41,525 nt of DNA from Longimicrobiales bacterium (GCA_035764935.1 DASTYK010000188.1:1-41525), one strand, 5' to 3'. Shown: positions 1 through 8,692, counted from the first letter of the stretch. Numbers and translations: made by a program. The notes: generated by a model from the letters alone, not told the origin.

Positions 1-1092
1 CTGCGTGCGGCCTACGGCGAGTCCGGCCAGCAGCCCGATGCGTTCGTCGCGCTGCGCACGTTCGACCCGGCGCCGGGACCGGGCGGAAGTGGTACCGTCA
101 CGCCTCGCAACCTCGGCAACCCTGACCTCGGTCCGGAGCGCGGCAAGGAGATCGAGTTCGGCTTCGACGCCGCGCTGTTCGACGACCGTCTCGGCATCGA
201 AGCGACGTACTACAACCAGCGCACAACCGACGCGATCCTGCTGCGCGAGATCGCGCCGTCCACCGGCTTCTCCGGCACGCAGTACGTGAACGCCGGTGAG
301 ATCGCGAACAGCGGCTTCGAGGTGCTGCTGCGCGGCGAGCCGTGGCGTACGGACCGGCACTCGCTGGAGATGTCCCTCAACCTGGCCACGAACAGCAACG
401 AGGTGAAGAGTCTCGGCGACGTCACGGACGAGAACTTCATCAGTGCGGGCACGTTCATGCGCCACCAGATCGGGACTCCCGTCGCCTCTTGGTATGGTCG
501 CAAGGTCGTGAGTGCGCAGATGGACGGCACGGGCGCGATCACGGAGGCCCTCTGCGACAACGGTGAGGGTGGTACGGTTGCATGCAGCAGTGCGCCGAAC
601 GTCTACCTCGGCCGGCAGGTCCCGGAGTTCGAGGGCGGCTTCAATACGACGCTCACGCTGTTCGAGCGTGTGCGCCTTTTCGGCCAGATGGACTTCAAGA
701 CCGGCTTCCACAAGCTGGACGGCAACTTCCGCGTTCGCTGCGTGTTGTTCATCATGTGCCGGGAGAACTTCTATCCGCAGGAGTTCGCCGCGACGACGAT
801 CGCGGAGATCCGGAGCGCGTACGAGAGCGGCATGATCAAGCCGGCAGATTTCGCGAAGCTGCGCGAGGTGTCGATTTCGTACATGGTCCCGAGCCAGTAT
901 GCGGCGCGGATCGGTGCGAGCGACCTGAGCATCACGCTGGCAGGCCGGAACTTGGCGACCTGGACGAAATTCCCCGGTCTGGAGCCGGAGTCCGCCTTCA
1001 ACGGCGGCAACCGCGGTGGCCATGCGCTCTGGGAGCAGAACACGCTGCCGCAGCTCAAGCAGTTCGTCGCTACCCTCAACGTGACGTTCTGA
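1..1092 (+). CDS. SusC/RagA-family TonB-linked outer membrane receptor, C-terminal part
   Basis: The reading frame is open from the first base of the window, so the start lies outside; 363 residues are visible. They look like the last third of a TonB-dependent beta-barrel: alternating aromatic and polar strands, the receptor-typical 'NLGNPDLGPERGKEIEFG' segment near the start, a late 'KLREVSISY' strand and 'LAGRNLATWTKFPGLEPES', and a terminal phenylalanine ('LNVTF') expected for BAM recognition. The SusD-like lipoprotein gene starts 9 bases downstream behind a strong ribosome binding site, the usual SusC-SusD order. Together such pairs import glycans or peptides across the outer membrane. 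The substrate cannot be told from this fragment. The missing N-terminus should hold the carboxypeptidase-regulatory-like and plug domains. Confidence 0.93.
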   Translation: MRAAYGESGQQPDAFVALRTFDPAPGPGGSGTVTPRNLGNPDLGPERGKEIEFGFDAALFDDRLGIEATYYNQRTTDAILLREIAPSTGFSGTQYVNAGEIANSGFEVLLRGEPWRTDRHSLEMSLNLATNSNEVKSLGDVTDENFISAGTFMRHQIGTPVASWYGRKVVSAQMDGTGAITEALCDNGEGGTVACSSAPNVYLGRQVPEFEGGFNTTLTLFERVRLFGQMDFKTGFHKLDGNFRVRCVLFIMCRENFYPQEFAATTIAEIRSAYESGMIKPADFAKLREVSISYMVPSQYAARIGASDLSITLAGRNLATWTKFPGLEPESAFNGGNRGGHALWEQNTLPQLKQFVATLNVTF

Positions 1093-1101
1093 GGAGGGGG
1101 C

Positions 1102-2442
1102 ATGAGCGAACTGACCAACATAGAACAGCGAACCTTGACGACGAGGATGACCGCAATGCATCGACTGCGGGGTTTCCCGAAGGCAGCAGCGCTCGGTCTT
1201 GCCCTGACCATGGGGCTGACCGCGTGCGATCTCGATGAACTGCTCGACGTCGATCCCGTGGACCAGGTGCCCGCGGACGGCCTGACCACGCCTCAGAACG
1301 CACGGCTCCTTGTCAACGGGGCAATCGCGGACTTCGAGTGTGCGTACGGTGCCTACGTCGCACTCACGGGCGTGCTCGCCGGTGAGCTGATCGACGCGAC
1401 GTCCACGGCCGCCCGCTGGGACGTGGATCGCCGGCTCTTCGACGCACCGTCCAAGGAGTCGCAGTACGCGACGTTCGGATGCACGGCGCTCGGCGTCTAC
1501 ACGCCGCTGTCGACGGCACGCTTCTCATCGGAGAACATCCTGGATGCACTCCGTGGGTGGACGGACGCCGAGCTGGCCGCGCTGGGCCACGACCGCGACG
1601 AGCTGATCGCGGAGGCCGCGGCGTACAACGGCTACTCGTACCTGCTGCTGGCCGAGGGCTTCTGCTCGGCTGCGATCGACCTGTCTACGGAGAAGACGCC
1701 GGCCGATCTGTTCACGATCGCGGTCGCCCGGTTCGAAGAAGCCGAGACGGCCGCAGCAGCCGCGGGTCGCGACGATCTCGTCAACCTGGCACTCGTCGGG
1801 CAGGCTCGCGCGTATCGCGGACTGAACAACGGGGCCGCGGCGGTAGCGGCGGCCGAACAGGTCGATCCGGGATTCCGCTACGATGCGGAGACGGCAACGG
1901 ACTTCTCGGTCCGGCAGAACCGCATCTTCGCCTCCAACGGCCCACAGCCGCTCGGTGGGCAGGGCCTGTCCGTTGGCTGGCTCTACCACCACTACGACCA
2001 CTTCGGCGCCGATGACCCACGTGTCGCGGTCTCCGACTCGATCGGCCTGGGTCCTGATCAGACGACGCCCATGTTCTACCAGGAGAAGTACACGTCGCTG
2101 AGTGATCCCCTCCGGATCGCGAGCTACGACGAGGCACAGCTCATCATCGCGGAGTTCGAGGGTGGTGCCACGGCGGAAGCCATCATCAACGACTTCCATG
2201 CGGACGCGGGCTTGCCGCCCGTGGACTTCAGCGGAATGACGGATGCGCAGATCCTGGATCACGTGATCGAGGAGCGTCGCGCGGTCCTGTTCCTCGAGGG
2301 ACATCGGGCCGAGGACGTGGAGCGGTTCAACCTCCCGCAGTTCCCGGCCGCCGGCACGCCGCACCGCAAGGGGCAGGTGTACGGTGACGCACGCTGCTTC
2401 CCGCTGCCGGACGTGGAGATCCGGAACAACCCGAACATCTGA
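1102..2442 (+). CDS. SusD/RagB-family nutrient-binding outer membrane lipoprotein
   Basis: This is the surface partner of the receptor just upstream. The protein has a lipobox ('GLTAC') followed by 'DLDELLDVDPVDQVPADGL', a typical start of mature SusD proteins, and ends in the SusD-like 'VIEERRAVLFLEGHRAEDVERF' region. The ATG at 1102 has the best Shine-Dalgarno (GAGGAGGGGGC), giving 446 residues, but the signal peptide would begin more naturally at the in-frame ATGs at 1147 or 1156, so the true start may be 45-54 bases later. The middle should form the TPR-like alpha-helical repeats of the family. Function is inferred from family and position; ligand unknown. A strong terminator follows. Confidence 0.9.
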   Translation: MSELTNIEQRTLTTRMTAMHRLRGFPKAAALGLALTMGLTACDLDELLDVDPVDQVPADGLTTPQNARLLVNGAIADFECAYGAYVALTGVLAGELIDATSTAARWDVDRRLFDAPSKESQYATFGCTALGVYTPLSTARFSSENILDALRGWTDAELAALGHDRDELIAEAAAYNGYSYLLLAEGFCSAAIDLSTEKTPADLFTIAVARFEEAETAAAAAGRDDLVNLALVGQARAYRGLNNGAAAVAAAEQVDPGFRYDAETATDFSVRQNRIFASNGPQPLGGQGLSVGWLYHHYDHFGADDPRVAVSDSIGLGPDQTTPMFYQEKYTSLSDPLRIASYDEAQLIIAEFEGGATAEAIINDFHADAGLPPVDFSGMTDAQILDHVIEERRAVLFLEGHRAEDVERFNLPQFPAAGTPHRKGQVYGDARCFPLPDVEIRNNPNI

Positions 2443-2466
2443 TCGGGCAGTTCCGGTTGTCGTCAG

Positions 2467-2502
2467 GGGCGGGCGCCTTCGGGCGCCCGCCCTTTGGCTT
2501 GT
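2467..2502 (+). terminator. Intrinsic terminator after the SusC/SusD pair
   Basis: A perfect 11-bp GC stem (2467-2477 with 2482-2492) closed by a TTCG tetraloop lies 24 bases after the SusD stop and is followed by TTTGGCTTGT. The T-run is short but the stem is very stable. It separates the SusC/SusD transcript from the YbjN-PspA pair. Confidence 0.75.
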
Positions 2503-2591
2503 GTCGGACAACGGTGCTGTGGCAGATTCGGAGACAGAAACCGGGGGACGCAGCCCGCCGTACGATGACGGACGGACTGCACAGGCGGACG

Positions 2592-2609
2592 AAATGCCTG
2601 TGGGCATTT
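2592..2609 (+). promoter_or_regulatory. Hairpin just before the ribosome binding site of the YbjN gene
   Basis: A perfect 7-bp inverted repeat AAATGCC-TGTG-GGCATTT ends a few bases before the GAGGAG of the gene starting at 2623. It could tune translation or stabilise the 5' end. It is AT-rich for this genome, but its function is not shown. Confidence 0.3.
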
Positions 2610-2622
2610 ACGAGGAGCGAAG

Positions 2623-3030
2623 ATGACCACGCGCGAAGACATTGAAAGCTACCTCATCCGCATGGACGTCGACTTCGAGGAAGTCGAGGAATCGATGTGG
2701 GTGATTCGTCCGGCGGAGGGGGCAACTCCTGTCGTCGTGGACTACGCCCCCCCACTGGTGGTGCTGCGCCTGAAGGTCATGGACCTACCGGCCGATTCGG
2801 ATCACACCCGCCTGGCCGGATTCTACCGGCGACTGCTCGAGCTCAACGCGGGCGACATCCTTCACGGTAGCTATGGCATCGAGGCGCAGGAGGTCATCCT
2901 GTCGGATGCACTGGAGCTCGAGGATCTCGACTTCAGCGAGCTGCGCAGCTCGTACGAGAGCCTTGTCCTTGCGGCTTCGAGCCACATGTCGGACCTGACC
3001 GGTCTCGTCCCTGCTGCGCAGGAAGGGTGA
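2623..3030 (+). CDS. YbjN-domain protein (type III chaperone-like fold)
   Basis: The 135-residue acidic cytoplasmic protein starts 'MTTREDIESYLIRMDVDFEEVEESMWVI', followed by a 'VVVDYAPPLVVLRLKVMDLP' strand pair and 'FYRRLLELNAGDILHGSYGIE'. This is the pattern of the YbjN/CesT-like sensory-transduction-regulator fold, an alpha-beta sandwich that binds protein partners. No signal peptide or membrane segment is seen. The ATG has a GAGGAG ribosome binding site. The stop codon overlaps a possible GTG start of pspA and sits 5 bases before the preferred pspA ATG, so the two are probably co-translated. I infer that it modulates or chaperones PspA; this is not demonstrated. Confidence 0.75.
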   Translation: MTTREDIESYLIRMDVDFEEVEESMWVIRPAEGATPVVVDYAPPLVVLRLKVMDLPADSDHTRLAGFYRRLLELNAGDILHGSYGIEAQEVILSDALELEDLDFSELRSSYESLVLAASSHMSDLTGLVPAAQEG

Positions 3031-3035
3031 ACACG

Positions 3036-3818
3036 ATGAGCATCTGGCAGAAGCTGTCGACGCTGCTTCGCTCGAACATCAATGATGCGATCGCGCGTGC
3101 CGAGAACCCGGAAAAGATGCTGAACCAGGTTCTGATCGACATGCGCGAGCAGCTCGCGAAGGCCAAGCAGGAAGTGGCGGTCGCGATCGCGGACGAGCGA
3201 AAGCTGCGCGCCCAGCTCGACGACGAGCAGAAGCTGGCGGGTGACTGGGAGCACCGCGCGGTCCTGGCGGTGCGCGAGGGGCGCGACGACCTGGCCAAGC
3301 AGGCGCTGCTCCGGCAGCAGGAGCACACGGAGCGGGCGGTCTCGCTCGAGGAGACGTGGCGCCGGCAGTACGACGAGACGGAGCGGCTGAAGGACTCGCT
3401 GCGCCAGCTCAACGACAAGATCGAGGAAGCCAAGCGCAAGAAGAACCTGCTGGTCGCGAAGCAGAAGCGGGCGCAGGCGCAGAAGCGCATCCACGAGACC
3501 ATGGCGGGCCTCAGCGATCGATCGGCCTTCGAGACGTTCGACCGCATGGCGGAGAAGATCGAGGAGACGGAGCGCCGTGCTCTCGCCGCCGCGGAGGTTA
3601 GCGAGTCGCTGCGCGGCGACATTCTCGAGGCCGAGTTCCAGAAGCTCAAGCCGGCCAGCGAGGCGGTCGAGTACCGGCTGCTCCAGCTCAAGGAGCGGAT
3701 GGGCATGCTCGGACCCGGGTCGGCCGAGCGCGCCGCCCTGCAGCCGGGCGACGACCGGGCAGGGAACGGCGGTACCCAGGACGTCGTCAAGGACGCCGAG
3801 ATCGACGAAGAGGCGTAG
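3036..3818 (+). CDS. pspA: Phage shock protein A / IM30 (ESCRT-III-like membrane remodelling protein)
   Basis: The 260-residue protein starts 'MSIWQKLSTLLRSNINDAI', the amphipathic N-terminal helix and 'ENPEKML' motif of PspA/IM30, followed by long charged coiled-coil helices to about residue 220. The family binds stressed inner membranes and forms ESCRT-III-like polymers that preserve the proton-motive force. A GTG at 3027 overlapping the previous stop is also in frame, but GGAAGGG at 3021-3027 is correctly spaced for the ATG at 3036. No PspB/C or PspF is nearby; the upstream partner is a YbjN protein. A strong terminator closes the pair. Confidence 0.92.
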   Translation: MSIWQKLSTLLRSNINDAIARAENPEKMLNQVLIDMREQLAKAKQEVAVAIADERKLRAQLDDEQKLAGDWEHRAVLAVREGRDDLAKQALLRQQEHTERAVSLEETWRRQYDETERLKDSLRQLNDKIEEAKRKKNLLVAKQKRAQAQKRIHETMAGLSDRSAFETFDRMAEKIEETERRALAAAEVSESLRGDILEAEFQKLKPASEAVEYRLLQLKERMGMLGPGSAERAALQPGDDRAGNGGTQDVVKDAEIDEEA

Positions 3819-3825
3819 ATGCGCT

Positions 3826-3859
3826 GCGGCCGGCTGGTGACAGCCGGCCGCTTTTCTTT
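3826..3859 (+). terminator. Intrinsic terminator after pspA
   Basis: A perfect 11-bp stem GCGGCCGGCTG / CAGCCGGCCGC (3826-3836, 3841-3851) with a GTGA loop is followed directly by TTTTCTTT. It lies 7 bases after the pspA stop. Confidence 0.9.
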
Positions 3860-3931
3860 GCGGGCCCGCCTGTTGCACGGCAGCCGCCCGACACGACGAA
3901 CAAACTGCACGAGGCGATTCGAGGACACGCA

Positions 3932-5083
3932 ATGAAGGGCCGTCCCTACGGAATGCTGATCGCGACGGTCTTCACCGTCCTGCTCCTGCTGTTCCTCTAC
4001 AGCATCGCAGAGATCCTGCTCCTCCTCTTCATCGCGATCCTGTTCTCCCTTTACCTGAGCGCGATCACGGACGCGCTGCAGCGGCGGCTGCACATGCCGC
4101 GCCCGGCGGGCCTCCTGCTCGCCCTGCTGCTGACCGGGGTGGGCGTCTTCGGGGTCGGCTATCTCATCATCCCGCCGCTGCTGATCCAGACGCAGGCGAT
4201 CCTGCAGACGCTGCCATCGCTGATGCAGGGGTGGGAGCGCGAGCTGATCGAGCTTTCCCGGGACCAGCCGTTCTTCGGTCAGATGCTCGGCGAGCTGGAG
4301 GAGGGTGAGAGCTACGTCTCCAACATCATCGGCGAGGTGAGCGGCTACTTCCGTGAGCTGCTGCCGTACGTGTTCAGCGGGGCCGGCTTCCTGATCGAGC
4401 TGATCAGCGTGCTCGTCATGGGCATCTACTTCGCGTTGCGGCCGTCCCTGTATCGCGAGGGCTTCATCCTGCTGTTCCCGCCCGTCCACCGGGAGCTGGT
4501 CCGCGACATCCTGGGCGACCTTTCCCGTACACTGCGCGCCTGGATCGTGGGGCAGATCCTCGCCATGCTCGTCCTCGGCGCGCTCACCTGGATCGGGCTC
4601 GTGCTGCTGCGCGTCCCGTACGCCCTCGCCTTCGGCGTGTTCACCGCCGTCGTCGCGATCGTGCCGTTCTTCGGCACCCTCGTCTCCACGATCCTCCCGG
4701 CCATGTTCGTCCTCGGCAGCACCGGGCCGGTGCACGCGCTGCTCGTCGCACTGCTCGGCGTGGTGGTGCACCTGATCGAGAGCAACATCGTCGCGCCCAT
4801 GATCATGGAGCGGCAGGTCCACCTCCCGCCCGTCCTCTCGATCCTGTCCGTGCTGGTGATGGCGCACCTGCTGCACCTGGTCGGGCTGCTCGTAGCCGTG
4901 CCGGTGCTGTGCGTGGTGATGGTGATCGCACGGCGCGTGTACGTGCACCGCGTCCTGGAAGGGAAGGGCTTCCGCCGCGCCGTCCGCGACCGCCCCATCG
5001 AGCTGCGGCTACCGGGAGAGGGCTCCGTGCTCGTGCATCCTGCCGGTATGGAGCAGTCCGTGCCGGCTCTCCTCGAGGGGTAG
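3932..5083 (+). CDS. AI-2E family (PerM/TqsA-like) membrane permease
   Basis: The 383-residue protein is very hydrophobic. It has paired helices at residues 8-45, further segments around 58-85, 145-170 and 200-245, and a C-terminal cluster at 265-335. The family signature appears in 'VPYALAFGVFTAVVAIVPFFG' and 'ESNIVAPMIMERQVHLPPVLS'. Family members include TqsA (autoinducer-2 export) and PerM-like permeases; the substrate of most is unknown, so AI-2 should not be assumed. The ATG at 3932 has GAGGACACGCA upstream. The gene stands alone between the pspA terminator and a convergent gene. Confidence 0.88.
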   Translation: MKGRPYGMLIATVFTVLLLLFLYSIAEILLLLFIAILFSLYLSAITDALQRRLHMPRPAGLLLALLLTGVGVFGVGYLIIPPLLIQTQAILQTLPSLMQGWERELIELSRDQPFFGQMLGELEEGESYVSNIIGEVSGYFRELLPYVFSGAGFLIELISVLVMGIYFALRPSLYREGFILLFPPVHRELVRDILGDLSRTLRAWIVGQILAMLVLGALTWIGLVLLRVPYALAFGVFTAVVAIVPFFGTLVSTILPAMFVLGSTGPVHALLVALLGVVVHLIESNIVAPMIMERQVHLPPVLSILSVLVMAHLLHLVGLLVAVPVLCVVMVIARRVYVHRVLEGKGFRRAVRDRPIELRLPGEGSVLVHPAGMEQSVPALLEG

Positions 5084-5098
5084 ATCGTTCTCCCGGTT

Positions 5099-5196
5099 TT
5101 CACACAGAGGTCACAGCGGACACGGAGGACACGGAGGCGTGAGCATGAACAACATGCCCCTCAGTGACCTCTGTGTCCGCCGTGCCTCTGTGTGAA
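5099..5196. repeat. Imperfect inverted repeat of 'CACAGAGG..CACGGAGG' type between convergent genes
   Basis: The left arm (5099-5135) reads TTCACACAGAGGTCACAG and continues with GCGGACACGGAGGACACGG. The right arm (5164-5196) is its near-perfect reverse complement, GTGACCTCTGTGTCCGCCG then TGCCTCTGTGTGAA. The arms pair over about 33 bases with a few mismatches and a 28-base centre. The left arm itself consists of short iterations of CACNGAGG. Its place between the 3' ends of two convergent genes suits a bidirectional terminator or a dispersed intergenic palindromic element. Confidence 0.6.
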
Positions 5197-5213
5197 CCGA
5201 AGGGATCCTTGAT

Positions 5214-7424
5214 CTAGGGCAGCCGGATCAGCCGTCCATCTTTGAACAGCGCAACGAGCTTCGAGTCCGGCGATGCACCCGCCCGCACGACGAACGCTGC
5301 TGTCGCCCCTGGCCTGAGTGCATTGCGGCCGTCGCGCTGGTCGAGCGCGTCCGGCAGCGGGTGCACGAACAGGCCCTCGGCATCGAAGTCGTCGCGGGCG
5401 AGGACGCCCTCGAGGTCGCCGATCTCGCTGATGCTGCCCTGGTCACGTGCGAGCGGGCCGTCGCCGACGTCGACGGCGAGGTCGGCACGGTAGGGCTGCA
5501 GGCCCGGGATGACGACTGTAGCGTTGCGGATCACCAGGTCGCGCAGCGCGCGGCCGTTCTCCGGCAGCAGCGTGTAGCGCTCGACCGGAGTATCCAGGTA
5601 GCTGCCGGTTGCGATCGCGTCGAACGCGCGGGTCAGCAGCACGAAGTTGGTGCGCCGCAGGACCTGCTTCTCGGGGTCGTCGTACCAGCCGCCGCTCTCG
5701 ATCAGCACCGTGCTCGTGCCCCACTGCTGCACGAGGTCGCCGAACGCGCGCGGATTGTAGCTGTCGTCGTAGCGCGTCACGTGTCCGGGCACCACCGCTT
5801 CCGCGGCGTCGCGCAGCGTGGCCGCGAGGTGCTTGGCGCGCGTCGCGACTTCGGGGTCGGTGCCGGGCTCGTCTGCGGCGGGTGCGAGCAGTGCGATCGC
5901 GGCAGTTCGCTCCGCGTTTCCGACCCGAGTGCGCGGGTTCTGGTCGTGCAGGTTGAAGCCGAAGCCGGGCTGGAAGCGGGTATGCACCGCCTTCAGCGTG
6001 CGCGCCTCGGGCGTGGACAGCCGGCGCGCGTCCCGGTTGATGTCGATCCCGTACATGTTGTGCCGGCGGAAGCGTGACGCGCCGTCCGGGTTCAGCATCG
6101 GGATCATCAGGATCGTGAGCGAGTCGGCCCAGAGCCGTGTGCGCGGGCCGTGCTTGTCCAGCAGGCGGACGACGTCGGCGAGCGCCATCGTCGCTGTCGA
6201 TTCGTCGCCGTGCATCTGCGACCAGAGCAGCACCGTGCGCGGCCCGCTGCCGAAGCGCAGCAGGTACAGCGGTCGCCCTTCCGCAGAGCGGCCGACCTCC
6301 TCCTGCCGCACCGTTCCGCCGAGCCAGGGAGCCAGGGTGCGCCAGTAGTGCTCGTGCGGCACACGCCGGTAGCCGACCTCGGGGACGAGCACGGACTCGT
6401 GCAGCGCGATCAGCGAGTCGACCGTGGCGTCCCGAGTATCGGATGGCAGCGCGAATGCATCCGACGTGACGTGCTGCCACACGATGCGCGAGAGGTCGGC
6501 ACCCAGGCGGTCGCCGGCGTCGGTGTCGTCGAAGCCGCGGGTCAGCACCACGAGCACGTAGGGTGCGCGCCCGGGCGGGTAGACGATCGCGCCGTCGTGC
6601 TGGATGCGCGTGATCCAGCCCGTCTTGTTCGCGACGCGCGTGCCCTCCGGCACACCCGCCGGGATCATGTCGTCGAACTCCTGCTGGGCGAGGATCTCGA
6701 TCCCCGTTTCGCAGGAGGCGGCGGTCAGCAGCCGGCAGCGTGCCAGCGCTTCGAGTACGCGGGCGAACGCGTCGGCAGTCGTGGTGTTGTTCATGCCCCG
6801 CTCAAATGCGGGGATGTCCTCGACGCCACGCAGCACGTTCATCCCCTGCGCATCGATGCGCGCGAGCGTGGCGCGCACGTCGTCGGCCGGGAATCGCTCG
6901 AGCATGATGTTGGTCGCGAGGTTGGACGAGCGCGTGATCATCCGCTCGAGCAGCTCACGCACCGTGGCTGGCTGGCCGATCCGCCCGTACAGCTCGCTGT
7001 CGCTGTCGTCGTCGGCGGACAGGGAATACGTGCTGCCGTCCGCGATGCTCCGGAACTCGTTGGTGACCGGGATCCGCTCGTCGAGACGCAGCGTGCCCTC
7101 GTCATTGCGACGCAGTGCTTCGAGCAGTACCGGCACCTTCATGGTGCTGGCAGCGTGCATCACGACGTCGCCATCGATGGAAACACGACGCCCGGTTTCC
7201 AGGTCGACGAACGACACGGCCACCTCGGCGCGCTCGCGTGCGATCCGCTCGCGCAGTGCACGTTCGAGTGCGGCCGTCGCTTCTGCGGGCGCTGCGGCAG
7301 GAGCGCCATCCTGCGCCGTACGGGCGTCGGGCGCGGTGCGTGCGGGTCCGGACGTCGCCTGCGTGCAGCCGGCCAGTACGAGTGCGAGGAGGACGGTTCG
7401 ACCCGTGATCATCTTCGGATGCAT
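5214..7424 (-). CDS. Lipoprotein fusing a class A beta-lactamase-like serine hydrolase to an M14 zinc carboxypeptidase
   Basis: The 736-residue protein has a lipobox ('LVLAGC', Cys20) and two catalytic domains. Domain 1 (about 45-325) has the serine-transferase triad: STMK at 93-96, SSN at 166-168 and KTG at 267-269. The omega-loop Glu of true class A beta-lactamases is not obvious ('FERGMNNTTTADAF'), so it may be a peptidase or amidase rather than a resistance enzyme. Domain 2 (about 355-605) is M14-like: HGDE at 405-408 and His493 as zinc ligands, 'NPDG', Arg464 in 'DINRD', and Glu576 in 'LIESGG' as general base. About 130 extra C-terminal residues may be a beta-sandwich. The gene starts 2 bases after the namZ stop. 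In this cluster it plausibly trims murein stem peptides on the cell surface (inference). Confidence 0.85.
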   Translation of the reverse strand: MHPKMITGRTVLLALVLAGCTQATSGPARTAPDARTAQDGAPAAAPAEATAALERALRERIARERAEVAVSFVDLETGRRVSIDGDVVMHAASTMKVPVLLEALRRNDEGTLRLDERIPVTNEFRSIADGSTYSLSADDDSDSELYGRIGQPATVRELLERMITRSSNLATNIMLERFPADDVRATLARIDAQGMNVLRGVEDIPAFERGMNNTTTADAFARVLEALARCRLLTAASCETGIEILAQQEFDDMIPAGVPEGTRVANKTGWITRIQHDGAIVYPPGRAPYVLVVLTRGFDDTDAGDRLGADLSRIVWQHVTSDAFALPSDTRDATVDSLIALHESVLVPEVGYRRVPHEHYWRTLAPWLGGTVRQEEVGRSAEGRPLYLLRFGSGPRTVLLWSQMHGDESTATMALADVVRLLDKHGPRTRLWADSLTILMIPMLNPDGASRFRRHNMYGIDINRDARRLSTPEARTLKAVHTRFQPGFGFNLHDQNPRTRVGNAERTAAIALLAPAADEPGTDPEVATRAKHLAATLRDAAEAVVPGHVTRYDDSYNPRAFGDLVQQWGTSTVLIESGGWYDDPEKQVLRRTNFVLLTRAFDAIATGSYLDTPVERYTLLPENGRALRDLVIRNATVVIPGLQPYRADLAVDVGDGPLARDQGSISEIGDLEGVLARDDFDAEGLFVHPLPDALDQRDGRNALRPGATAAFVVRAGASPDSKLVALFKDGRLIRLP

Positions 7425-7426
7425 GC

Positions 7427-8692
7427 CTACTCGTAGATCAGGTGAGGTGTGCGCCGCTCCACGAATGCGGCGAGTTGCTCGTCCCAGCTCGCGGTGATCT
7501 CGTCGGCAGACTGGCCGGCGAGGATGCCCTGGCGGATCCGGTCGGTACCGGACAGACGGTCGAAGTGCGCGACGCGGAACTCGAGCGTGTCCCCATGGAG
7601 CGCACGGATCGCGACCAGCGTCGCGATCGCGGTGCGTGCGGGGTCGTACGTGGCGCGGTCCGTCACCGTGTAGCGAATCCCATTGACGTCCGTGTCCGCG
7701 TACTTGCCGTCGCCCGGATTCCGTGGTGTGAAGGTCACGGCCTCGAGTTCCACGCCCGGAAGGCCGAGCGCACGCAGCCGCTCGATCACGCCTGTCGCGT
7801 CGAGCCAGGGCGCACCGATCTGCTGGAATGCCGCGTCGGTGCCACGACCGACGGATACGTTGGTGCCCTCGAACAGGCAGGTGCCCGGGTAGTGTGCGGC
7901 GCTCTCCAGCGTCGGCATGTTCGGCGATGGGGGGTGCCAGACCATGGCCGTCTGGTCGAGCCACTGCGAGCGTTGCCAGTCCATGACGAGGACCACGTGC
8001 AGGCGAGCACCGATCTCGTGGACGGCGTTGATGTACTGCGCCAGCTCGCCGACCGTCATGCCATGGCGCATCGGGACGGGGTACAGCCCGACGAAGGAGG
8101 CGAACGCCGGGTCCAGCACATTGCCCTGCACGGCGTCGCCGCCGATCGGGTTGGGGCGATCGAGGACGACGAACAGCTTGTCGTGCTCCGCCGCAGCCTC
8201 GAGCGCGTGCGCCATCGTCCAGACGTAGGTGTAGTACCGGGTGCCGATGTCCTGGATGTCGAACACGAGCGCGTCCAGCCCCTCGAGCATCGCTTCGGTC
8301 GGTGCGCGTGTCTCACCGTAGAGGGAATGGATCGGCAGGCCGGTACGCTCGTCGCGGCCGCTCGCCACGTGCTCGCCGGCTTCGGCCGCTCCGCGGATGC
8401 CGTGCTCCGGGCTGAAAAGCGACACGAGCTCCAGGTCGGGGTGCTCGTGCAGCACGTCGATCGTGCTGCGGCTGCCGTCGGCGGTCGTTCCGGTGTGATT
8501 GGTGATCAGCCCCACGCGGAGTCCGGCCAGCGGGCCGACCCCTTCGGCGATCAGGCGGTCGATGCCGGGGCGCGCGTTTGCCTGGGGGGCGGAGGACCGA
8601 TCTGCGGGCAGGTCGTCGTCGGCGGCCGTGGTGCAGCCGAGGATCGCGGTGAGCAGGGCCACGCCGTATTGCCAGCGGCGCGCCCGATTCAT
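7427..8692 (-). CDS. namZ: Exo-beta-N-acetylmuramidase NamZ (DUF1343, GH171), lipoprotein
   Basis: The 421-residue protein begins with a lipoprotein signal ('LTAILGC', Cys20). It carries DUF1343 landmarks: 'VGLITNHTGTT', 'SLFSPEHGIRG' (the conserved Glu96 region), 'VFDIQDIGTRYYTY', 'LDRPNPIGG', 'GMTVGELAQYIN', 'WHPPSPNMPT' and 'FEGTNVSVGRGTDAAFQQIGAPW'. Characterised members (B. subtilis YbbC/NamZ, Tannerella) remove terminal MurNAc from the non-reducing end of wall glycans. The start is the ATG at 8692; no other start fits the signal peptide. It is divergent from nagZ with only 81 bases between, and runs straight into the hydrolase-peptidase fusion gene. This NamZ-NagZ-AmiE grouping resembles the B. 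subtilis muropeptide recycling operon. Confidence 0.93.
   Translation of the reverse strand: MNRARRWQYGVALLTAILGCTTAADDDLPADRSSAPQANARPGIDRLIAEGVGPLAGLRVGLITNHTGTTADGSRSTIDVLHEHPDLELVSLFSPEHGIRGAAEAGEHVASGRDERTGLPIHSLYGETRAPTEAMLEGLDALVFDIQDIGTRYYTYVWTMAHALEAAAEHDKLFVVLDRPNPIGGDAVQGNVLDPAFASFVGLYPVPMRHGMTVGELAQYINAVHEIGARLHVVLVMDWQRSQWLDQTAMVWHPPSPNMPTLESAAHYPGTCLFEGTNVSVGRGTDAAFQQIGAPWLDATGVIERLRALGLPGVELEAVTFTPRNPGDGKYADTDVNGIRYTVTDRATYDPARTAIATLVAIRALHGDTLEFRVAHFDRLSGTDRIRQGILAGQSADEITASWDEQLAAFVERRTPHLIYE

Noticed and set aside
5214-7424. Antibiotic-resistance beta-lactamase
   Set aside because: The serine-hydrolase motifs are present but the expected omega-loop Glu is not evident and the fusion and context point to wall-peptide processing.
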